Shown here piece by piece: positions 1 through 5,008 of a stretch of 5,008 bases of DNA. Position numbers and translations under genes: made by a program. Source of the stretch: Pseudomonadota bacterium. GTDB lineage: Bacteria; Pseudomonadota; Alphaproteobacteria; Rhizobiales; Hyphomicrobiaceae. The stretch lies in the NCBI GenBank assembly GCA_023390485.1, contig JAEWCT010000122.1, positions 1-5,008 of the forward strand, in the 5' to 3' direction. The notes beneath the pieces are model-generated. The model was not told where the DNA came from. It searched no databases and worked only from the letters and a program-made list of their open reading frames with translations. The stretch's first letter is position 1. Every line of letters starts with the position of its first letter.

Positions 1-1445
1 ATGCCGCGCGCGACGACGGCGGCGTGACTGGTCATGCCGCCGCGCGCCGTCAAAATCCCGACCGCCGCGTGCATGCCATGAACGTCCTCGGGGCTCGTCT
101 CCGAGCGGACGAGGATGACATCGCGTCCCTTGGCCTTCAGCGCTTCCGCCATCTCCGCATGGAACACGATTTCGCCCGATGCGGCTCCGGGCGACGCCGG
201 GAGCCCTTTGGCGATGAGGTCGTGCTCGGCCACGGGGTCTATCGCCGGATGCAGGAGCTGGTCGAGTTGCGAAGGCTCTATTCGAAGAATTGCTTCGTCT
301 TGAGTGATGAGGCCTTCGGCTGCGAGATCGACTGCGACCCTCAGCGCCGCTTCGGTGGTTCGCTTGCCCGCGCGCGTTTGCAGGATCCAGAGCTTTCCGA
401 GCTGAACGGTGAACTCGACATCCTGCATGTCGCGATAATGCTGCTCGAGGCGATCGAAAATTCTGCGCAGCTCTGCAAAGACTTCAGGCATTGCGATTTC
501 GAGCGAAGTCTCGGGCGTGCCGATCGTGCTTTTCTTCGTCAGCGGATGCGGTGTCCGGATACCGGCCACGACATCCTCGCCCTGTGCGTTCGGAAGATAT
601 TCGCCAAAGATTTCCTTTTCGCCGTTGGACGGATTGCGCGTGAAGGCGACGCCGGTCGCGGAATTGTCGCCGAGGTTGCCGAAGACCATGGCCTGAACCG
701 TTACGGCGGTTCCCCAGTCATCCGGAATATCGTGCAGCCGGCGATAGGTCTCGGCGCGTGGATTGTGCCAGGAGTCGAAAACCGCCGCGATCGCGCCCCA
801 CAGCTGCTCGCTTGTGTCCTGCGGGAATGGCCCGCCATGCTCGCGTTCGATGGCGGCCTTGTAATCGGCGATGATTTCGCGCCACGCGTCGGCGTCGAGG
901 TCGGTATCGGCGGCGAAGCCGTTAAGGTTTTTGAAATTCTCGAGGATGTCCTCGAATGCTCCATGATCGACGCCGAGCACGACGTCGCCGTACATCTGTA
1001 TGAAGCGGCGATAGCTGTCGAACGCGAAGCGCGCATCGTGTGTCAACTCCGCCAAGCCTTCGACCGTCTTGTCGTTGAGACCGAGGTTCAGGATCGTATC
1101 CATCATGCCGGGCATCGACGCGCGCGAGCCCGATCGGACGGAAACGAGGAGTGGGCACTTTTCGTCGCCGAATTTCGCCGAAACCGTATTGCCGATGGCT
1201 TCGAGCGCTTGCATCACCTCGCCTTTCAGGGCCTCGGGCAGCTTGGACCCTGCGGCAAAGAAGGCTTTGCAAACCTCGGTCGTGATCGTGAAACCCGGCG
1301 GTATCGGAAGGGCGAGCGACGCCATCTCGGCAAGATTGGCCCCTTTTCCGCCCAGGAGTTCGGCCATGCGGGCGTTACCCTCGGCGTTGCCGGGAACGAA
1401 CGCGTAAACCCATTTCTTTTTGCCGCCGGCGTTTGGCTGTGCCAT
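1..1445 (-). CDS. ppdK: Pyruvate, phosphate dikinase, N-terminal part (cut by the left window edge)
   Basis: This cytoplasmic enzyme interconverts ATP, phosphate and pyruvate with AMP, pyrophosphate and PEP, linking glycolysis and gluconeogenesis. The 481 visible codons cover the ATP-grasp nucleotide-binding half (about residues 12-390) and the start of the swivelling phosphohistidine domain (about 410 onward). Visible motifs are LGGKGANLAEM (31-41), SVRSGSRASMPGMMD (102-116), GNLGDNSATGVAFTRNP (256-272) and LQTRAGKRT (355-363). The last visible motif is TARGGMTSHAAVVARG (466-481), with His474 the expected phosphorylated histidine. E344, Q356 and R358 have the spacing of the ATP-site residues known in Clostridium symbiosum PPDK (E323, Q335, R337), and R104 fits its R92. 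The C-terminal PEP/pyruvate barrel lies outside the window; family members are usually close to 900 residues, so roughly half is seen. The ATG at 1445-1443 is chosen because a GGAGG lies just upstream and the conserved N-terminus follows within 12 residues. No frameshift is seen. It is transcribed divergently from the M20 peptidase gene. Confidence 0.97.
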   Translation of the reverse strand, partial: MAQPNAGGKKKWVYAFVPGNAEGNARMAELLGGKGANLAEMASLALPIPPGFTITTEVCKAFFAAGSKLPEALKGEVMQALEAIGNTVSAKFGDEKCPLLVSVRSGSRASMPGMMDTILNLGLNDKTVEGLAELTHDARFAFDSYRRFIQMYGDVVLGVDHGAFEDILENFKNLNGFAADTDLDADAWREIIADYKAAIEREHGGPFPQDTSEQLWGAIAAVFDSWHNPRAETYRRLHDIPDDWGTAVTVQAMVFGNLGDNSATGVAFTRNPSNGEKEIFGEYLPNAQGEDVVAGIRTPHPLTKKSTIGTPETSLEIAMPEVFAELRRIFDRLEQHYRDMQDVEFTVQLGKLWILQTRAGKRTTEAALRVAVDLAAEGLITQDEAILRIEPSQLDQLLHPAIDPVAEHDLIAKGLPASPGAASGEIVFHAEMAEALKAKGRDVILVRSETSPEDVHGMHAAVGILTARGGMTSHAAVVARG

Positions 1446-1595
1446 CAGACCTCCAATGCGGTCTTCATGCTGCCTACCACTCTCGTCAGGGGTGATCGGC
1501 GCAGGGAGAGGTGCCATAGCAAATGAGACCCGGTATTCCTAGCTTTCGTATTCAGTTCCCTGCCAGCCGCCCAACAAGCCAGAAAGTCTAGCACG
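1446..1595. promoter_or_regulatory. Divergent intergenic region between ppdK and the M20 peptidase gene
   Basis: These 150 bases separate two divergently transcribed genes, so the promoters of both should lie here or overlap the gene starts. I could not pick a convincing -35/-10 pair on either strand. The region holds two copies of GTATTC 15 bases apart (1533-1538 and 1548-1553). It also holds a near inverted repeat, CTAGCTTTC (1539-1547) against GAAAGTCTAG (1582-1591), which has one extra T in the second arm. These may be operator-like or chance. That the region is regulatory is inferred from gene layout, not from a recognised motif. Confidence 0.4.
1450..1454 (-). promoter_or_regulatory. 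Ribosome binding site of ppdK
   Basis: The minus strand reads GGAGG here, followed by a 4-base spacer (TCTG) and the ATG of ppdK. It is the strongest Shine-Dalgarno match next to any gene in the window, and it fixes the ppdK start even though the reading frame stays open further upstream. Confidence 0.75.
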
Positions 1596-2999
1596 ATGAG
1601 TACGCTCGAAACCGTTCTCGACACCCTAGGCCAATCAAAATCGGCCGGTCTCGATCGTTTATTCGAGCTTTTGCGGATCGACAGCGTCTCGACCGACCCG
1701 GCCTACAAGGCGAGCTGCGTCAAAGCCGCCGAATGGTGCGCGGCGACGCTCAAGGACATTGGCTTCGCCGAGGCCAAGGTTGTGCCAACAAGCGGTCATC
1801 CGATGGTGGTCGCCCATGACCGGCTCAATCGCGATCCGAAAATGCCGCACGTGCTGTTCTACGGGCATTATGACGTGCAGCCTCCCGATCCGCTGGACTT
1901 GTGGAAGACGCCGCCATTCGAGCCACGCATTGCCAAAGAGGACGGGAACGGCGACGTGATCGTCGCTCGCGGGGCCGAGGACAACAAAGGTCAGCTCATG
2001 ACCTTTTTCGAGGCTGCGAGAGCCTGGAAGACAGTTGCAGGCGAGCTGCCGATTGCCGTTTCGGTGCTGATCGAGGGCGAAGAAGAGTGCGGGTCGCCGT
2101 CGCTGCCGGCTTTCCTTGCCGCGCACGGAGACGAGCTCAAGGCCGATCTCGTGCTCGTTTGCGATACGGGGCAATGGGACAAGGATACGCCCGCCATCAC
2201 GACGATGTTGCGCGGCCTCGTGGGCGACGAACTCATCATCACGGGGCCGTCGCGCGATCTGCATTCGGGTATCTATGGAGGCCCGGTCGCGAACCCCATT
2301 CGTGTGTTGGCGAAGGTGATGGCCGCGCTCCATGACGACACAGGCAAGGTAGCCGCTCCGGGCTTTTATGACGGCGTCAAAGAACCGACTGCGGATCAGC
2401 TGGCGCAATGGGAATCCCTCGGCGTCAGAGCAACGTCGTTTCTAGGGTCCGTCGGCCTGGCGGCACCTGCAGGCGAGAAGGGCCGCTCTGTCATCGAACA
2501 GCTCTGGTCGCGGCCGACGCTCGAATTCAACGGCGTGACGGGCGGCTATCAGGGCGTCGGATCGAAGACGGTGATCCCCGCGAAAGCTTCTGTGAAGATC
2601 ACGTGCCGCTTAGTTTCGGGACAGGATCCCGAACACGTCATGACGTCCATCCGCAATTACGTCGCGACGCTCATTCCCGCGGATTGCAAGGCGACCTGGC
2701 TCGGCCATCACGGTTCCGGCGCGATCATGTTCGACACGAGCGATCCGTCGATGCGCGCAGCCGCACAGGCACTCGAAGCGGAATGGGGCAAGCGCGCGGT
2801 CCTGATGGGAAGCGGCGCGTCCATCCCCATCGTCTCGTCGTTCCGCGATGCGCTCGGCATGGACAGCCTGCTGATCGGTTTCGGCCTCGACGACGACCGC
2901 ATCCATTCGCCGAATGAAAAATACAACGTCCGAAGTTTCGAGAAGGGCGCGCGCAGCTGGGCGCGTATTCTTGCGGCGCTGGCGAAACAATCGGCCTAG
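1596..2999 (+). CDS. M20 family metallopeptidase (dipeptidase-like)
   Basis: This is a complete 467-residue zinc-dependent exopeptidase of the ArgE/DapE/CPG2/carnosinase (M20) family, probably cytoplasmic since no signal peptide is seen. The di-metal site is intact. FYGHYDVQP gives His91 (ligand) and Asp93, and RGAEDNKGQ gives the bridging Asp129. EGEEECGSP gives Glu163 (general base) and Glu164 (ligand), VCDTG gives Asp190, and RIHSPNEKY gives His437. RDLHSG (His223) matches the lid-domain histidine that completes the partner active site in dimeric relatives such as mammalian CNDP2. The order is catalytic domain (about 1-205), lid/dimerisation domain (about 206-380), then the rest of the catalytic domain. 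Length is normal for the dipeptidase branch. The ATG is the first ATG/GTG/TTG after the in-frame stop at 1524-1526; the only Shine-Dalgarno candidate, AGAAAG at 1581-1586, is weak. Substrate cannot be told from sequence: a dipeptide is likeliest, while acyl-amino acid or succinyl-DAP hydrolysis is less likely. Confidence 0.93.
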   Translation: MSTLETVLDTLGQSKSAGLDRLFELLRIDSVSTDPAYKASCVKAAEWCAATLKDIGFAEAKVVPTSGHPMVVAHDRLNRDPKMPHVLFYGHYDVQPPDPLDLWKTPPFEPRIAKEDGNGDVIVARGAEDNKGQLMTFFEAARAWKTVAGELPIAVSVLIEGEEECGSPSLPAFLAAHGDELKADLVLVCDTGQWDKDTPAITTMLRGLVGDELIITGPSRDLHSGIYGGPVANPIRVLAKVMAALHDDTGKVAAPGFYDGVKEPTADQLAQWESLGVRATSFLGSVGLAAPAGEKGRSVIEQLWSRPTLEFNGVTGGYQGVGSKTVIPAKASVKITCRLVSGQDPEHVMTSIRNYVATLIPADCKATWLGHHGSGAIMFDTSDPSMRAAAQALEAEWGKRAVLMGSGASIPIVSSFRDALGMDSLLIGFGLDDDRIHSPNEKYNVRSFEKGARSWARILAALAKQSA

Positions 3000-3057
3000 G
3001 CTGCAGCGTCATTCGGCCCGACGCAGTGTCTGAAACTCAAAGCACCGAGACAATGAA

Positions 3058-3990
3058 ATGCTGAGACCGCATCTCCTTCTCACGATCCTGGTCTTTGCGC
3101 TGCTCGGATTCTACATCGCGCATTTCGTCGCCGAGCAACGGACGGCGCTTTCGCCGAGTACGATTCCGAGCGGTAGCAGTACGGGCGCAAGCAATGGCTC
3201 CGGTGGTTCGAACCGACGGGCGGACAACGACGATTACGGATCGCGATCGGACCGCGACGAGTATGGTGGCGACGAGCCCGGCAAGTTCGACTACTACGCG
3301 CTCGTCTTGTCCTGGAGCCCGACCTACTGCTCCGATCAGGGGCGTGACGACGACACGCAATGCAATCGCCGCGACGGACGCCGGTACTCCTTCGTTCTGC
3401 ACGGGTTATGGCCGCAGTACGAAAACGGTTATCCTTCGAATTGCCGGCTGTCGCGACGCCCGTTCGTGCCCGAGCCCGTCATCTCCAACATGCTCGACAT
3501 CATGCCGAGCCGGGGGCTTGTGATTCACGAGTACCGGACGCACGGAACGTGCTCAGGCATGGACCCGGTGCAATACTTCGCGACGGCCCACCGGCTGTTC
3601 GACAGCATCTCCATACCCGACCGGTTTCGTAATCCGTTCGAGTCGCAGATCGTGTCGGCCGCGGACGTCGAGCGGGAGTTCCTGCGCGCCAATCCGCAGT
3701 TCCGGCCGGACATGATCGCGGTCGTTTGCGGCGGTGCGGGCGGAAGCCTCAGGGAAGTCCGGTTTTGCCTGTCGAAAGACGGCAAGCCACGCTCCTGCGG
3801 CCAGAACGAAACGCGACGCAAGCTCTGCACGGCCAACCAGGTTTTCATTCCTCCGGCGCGTTCGACGAAGGACAATAACTGGCAGAGCGGGCAATCGGGC
3901 TCGGCGAACCGAGACCCGGCAGTAATCGATCGATCGTCGCCGCTTCCTGGTCCACGCATGGATTACGATTACGGCCGTCGCGCCCAGTGA
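3058..3990 (+). CDS. RNase T2 family endoribonuclease with N-terminal signal/anchor and low-complexity tails
   Basis: The family cuts single-stranded RNA through a 2',3'-cyclic phosphate intermediate, normally in the periplasm or outside the cell. Residues 6-25 form a hydrophobic signal peptide or membrane anchor; no clear AxA cleavage site follows, so it may stay anchored. Residues 32-75 are a Ser/Gly/Asp/Arg-rich linker. The catalytic core spans about 76-262: LVLSWSPTYC (82-91), CAS1 FVLHGLWPQ with His115, and CAS2 HEYRTHGTC with Glu158 and His162. In CAS2 the position often occupied by lysine before the histidine is Thr161. Eight cysteines (91, 102, 129, 165, 224, 237, 247, 257) could form four disulfides, fitting export. 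A tail of about 48 residues rich in Ser, Asn, Asp and Arg follows. The ATG is the first start after the stop at 3031-3033, with a weak GAGA seven bases upstream. The gene begins 58 bases after the peptidase gene on the same strand, so co-transcription is possible. Family assignment is secure; cellular role is not. Confidence 0.94.
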   Translation: MLRPHLLLTILVFALLGFYIAHFVAEQRTALSPSTIPSGSSTGASNGSGGSNRRADNDDYGSRSDRDEYGGDEPGKFDYYALVLSWSPTYCSDQGRDDDTQCNRRDGRRYSFVLHGLWPQYENGYPSNCRLSRRPFVPEPVISNMLDIMPSRGLVIHEYRTHGTCSGMDPVQYFATAHRLFDSISIPDRFRNPFESQIVSAADVEREFLRANPQFRPDMIAVVCGGAGGSLREVRFCLSKDGKPRSCGQNETRRKLCTANQVFIPPARSTKDNNWQSGQSGSANRDPAVIDRSSPLPGPRMDYDYGRRAQ

Positions 3991-3998
3991 TCGCGTGA

Positions 3999-4022
3999 TT
4001 TTGCTTGGGCATTTTTGCTTGG
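3999..4022. repeat. Short direct repeat, TTTTGCTTGG twice
   Basis: TTTTGCTTGG occurs at 3999-4008 and again at 4013-4022, separated by four bases, directly after the RNase T2 stop codon. The T-rich stretches stand out from the GC-rich surroundings. It could be a small tandem duplication or part of a transcription end region, but there is no hairpin in front of it on the plus strand. No function is claimed. Confidence 0.5.
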
Positions 4023-4030
4023 ACCAGGGG

Positions 4031-4050
4031 GGCGCGTCGTAAACGCTGCC
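4031..4050. terminator. Weak hairpin in the convergent spacer (doubtful terminator)
   Basis: GGCGCGT (4031-4037) can pair with ACGCTGCC (4043-4050) over seven base pairs, with one bulged T and a five-base loop. It sits between the convergent ends of the RNase T2 gene and the membrane protein gene, where a shared terminator would be expected. No T-tract follows on either strand, so intrinsic termination is doubtful and the pairing may be chance in GC-rich DNA. Confidence 0.2.
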
Positions 4051-4070
4051 TTGGATGACGGGCTGTTAGG

Positions 4071-4826
4071 CTAGGCCACCCGGCGGGCTCGTTCGGGGCG
4101 CCACGCGCGCGGCGCGTCGGCAATCCAGCCAACACTGCGGCGCTGCGTAAAGCCCTCCAGCGCCATCGGATTGAGGCTCCAACCGGCGGCGACAGCGAAG
4201 ACGTTCTCTTCGGTCGGATGCAACAACAGCTGGCCGCCAAGATCGCCGTGACGCTCTGCGATGCCCCTGATCTCGACATAGGATAGTCCCAGCCGCCGCT
4301 CCTCTGACGTCGGCTTGCCGGAATCCCAGACAACGCCTTCCTCGCCTATCGCGAACGCCCTTTTGGAACGTCCCTTGTCGACGCGCGCCCAGGCGTAAAA
4401 GTCGATGATCGGGAAGGACGCAAAGTACTGCACGCTTCGAAACTGCTTACCCAGATGCCTGAGCAGCGGCGTCATCTTGTCGACGAACGGGGAACCGGCC
4501 GGCAATGGCAGCGATTCCCCGGCGATGATGGTCCAGCCTCGAATGGGCGGCGAAATGAAAAGCAGTCCTTCCGAGACCTCGGGATCGTAAATCGCGCCGA
4601 TGCCCGAATCCCAGTTCGCGGGACGCAAGCCGCTCAATCCGAGCGCGGCAGCCACGGCGTCGCTGTCTTCGGTTTGAATGGCGAGCCAAGCCATGTCCCG
4701 ACCAAACGCGCGTGGCTGGTCGGGTGCGTTCGCCAGCCGGACGTGGTGCGTCAGGAAACGCGGCACCAAGACCTTGCCGGCGATCAACGTGGTCAGGATT
4801 ACAAGCGCGAAGACCGATATGAGCAC
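4071..4826 (-). CDS. Uncharacterised protein with one N-terminal membrane segment
   Basis: I do not recognise a characterised family. The 251-residue product has one hydrophobic segment at residues 2-22, followed by a soluble domain that probably faces the periplasm. The domain has no cysteines and no catalytic motif I can name. The most motif-like stretches are SPPIRGWTIIAG (92-103), VQYFASFPIIDFYAWARV (132-149), EEGVVWDSGKPTSEE (162-176) and AAGWSLNP (213-220). From memory they resemble a scattered bacterial group of hypothetical proteins with a tryptophan-rich 'VQYF...AWAR...RAF' core and a terminal 'WS-x-x-P', but I cannot verify this. The tail is Arg-rich. The start is a GTG at 4826-4824, the only ATG/GTG/TTG between the in-frame stop near 4862 and the hydrophobic segment. 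No Shine-Dalgarno sequence is visible, so the start is uncertain. The gene converges with the RNase T2 gene, leaving 80 bases between the stop codons. No partner gene is visible to suggest a role. Confidence 0.75.
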   Translation of the reverse strand: MLISVFALVILTTLIAGKVLVPRFLTHHVRLANAPDQPRAFGRDMAWLAIQTEDSDAVAAALGLSGLRPANWDSGIGAIYDPEVSEGLLFISPPIRGWTIIAGESLPLPAGSPFVDKMTPLLRHLGKQFRSVQYFASFPIIDFYAWARVDKGRSKRAFAIGEEGVVWDSGKPTSEERRLGLSYVEIRGIAERHGDLGGQLLLHPTEENVFAVAAGWSLNPMALEGFTQRRSVGWIADAPRAWRPERARRVA

Positions 4827-5008
4827 GGAGTGAGCCGCAGATGACCAGAACCCATCGCTTCAATCTCTGGCCTGAGTTGCGCGATTTCTCAAGTTACGGT
4901 GTTAAGGCCGCTGGTGAAAACTCTGCAGCGTTGCGCGCACCGGCGAAGCACCGTTCCGCCAGCTGAGCCGCCGAGCATGCCAGGGGTCTTCGAATTGCAA
5001 ACGCACCC
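4827..5008. other. Right-end region with no convincing gene
   Basis: This stretch lies upstream of the minus-strand membrane protein gene and may hold its promoter, but I found no clear -35/-10 pair. Apart from the doubtful 41-codon ORF, the minus-strand frames stay open from the window edge to stops at about 4885-4904, for example a 34-codon frame ending in TAA at 4904-4902. The right edge could therefore contain the 3' end of a minus-strand gene. A plus-strand ATG at 4977 is also open to the edge. None can be resolved from this window. Confidence 0.35.
4841..4966 (+). CDS. Possible small ORF of 41 codons, doubtful
   Basis: An ATG at 4841 opens a frame of 41 codons ending in TGA at 4964-4966. 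The product begins MTRTHRFNLWPELRDF and is polar, with no membrane segment or known motif. GGAG at 4827-4830 lies ten bases upstream, an acceptable Shine-Dalgarno distance. The start would be 14 bases from the GTG of the divergent membrane protein gene, so its promoter would have to lie inside that gene. Several other frames are also open across this GC-rich stretch, so an open frame of this length is weak evidence. More likely not a gene. Confidence 0.15.
   Translation: MTRTHRFNLWPELRDFSSYGVKAAGENSAALRAPAKHRSAS

Noticed and set aside
24..1526. A 500-codon open frame on the plus strand opposite ppdK
   Set aside because: It lies almost wholly antisense to an unmistakable ppdK sequence. Its predicted product is Arg-rich without a recognisable domain, and it is explained by GC-rich codon bias on the other strand.
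1659..2408. A 249-codon open frame on the minus strand inside the M20 peptidase gene
   Set aside because: It is antisense to a gene with a full set of conserved M20 motifs, and its product is His/Arg-rich with no recognisable fold, typical of a shadow frame.
3923..3936. Tandem ATCG run (about three units) near the end of the RNase T2 gene
   Set aside because: It is too short, lies within coding sequence and keeps the frame. It is consistent with chance.
3845..4333. A 162-codon minus-strand frame spanning the convergent spacer
   Set aside because: It overlaps the 3' end of the RNase T2 gene and the C-terminal third of the membrane protein gene in another frame. Its product is Arg/Ser/Pro-rich with no motif.
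4447..4863. A 138-codon minus-strand frame with a TTG start overlapping the membrane protein gene
   Set aside because: It lacks a sustained hydrophobic segment and becomes Arg-rich, whereas the overlapping frame has a clean membrane segment and ordered-looking motifs. I saw no sign that the two join by frameshift.
4905..4985. tRNA-like D-arm on the minus strand (GGCTCAGCTGGCGGAAC)
   Set aside because: There is no matching acceptor stem, no normal anticodon arm, and no T-loop of the GTTCGAATC type within range. The D-arm also has a mismatch.

Overview
The window looks like chromosomal DNA from a GC-rich alphaproteobacterium, most likely of the Hyphomicrobiales (rhizobial/Hyphomicrobium-like) group. 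This is inferred from the high GC content, from the type of pyruvate phosphate dikinase, and from the mix of an M20 dipeptidase with a secreted or anchored RNase T2. No single marker proves the taxon.

Layout: (1) Positions 1-1445, minus strand, hold the N-terminal 481 codons of pyruvate phosphate dikinase (ppdK). The left window edge cuts it just after the catalytic phosphohistidine motif. (2) Positions 1446-1595 are a short divergent intergenic region that should carry the start signals of ppdK and of the gene to its right. (3) Positions 1596-2999, plus strand, encode a complete M20-family metallopeptidase (dipeptidase-like) with every metal ligand recognisable. (4) Positions 3058-3990, plus strand, encode an RNase T2 family endoribonuclease with an N-terminal hydrophobic segment and low-complexity extensions at both ends. 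It lies 58 bp behind the peptidase gene. (5) Positions 3991-4070 are a convergent spacer with a short direct repeat and an imperfect hairpin. (6) Positions 4071-4826, minus strand, encode an uncharacterised protein with one N-terminal membrane segment. (7) Positions 4827-5008 hold no convincing gene, only a possible 41-codon ORF.

The genes do not form an obvious pathway. PpdK interconverts pyruvate and PEP in the cytoplasm, the M20 enzyme probably cleaves small peptides, and RNase T2 would degrade RNA outside the cytoplasm. The peptidase and RNase could share a transcript, as both are on the same strand and close together, and both fit a loose theme of nutrient scavenging, but that link is inference.

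I found no mobile element, CRISPR array, tRNA/rRNA or phage gene, and nothing I would call a new biological system. The most interesting items are the RNase T2 variant (unusual CAS2 motif and tails) and the uncharacterised anchored protein.
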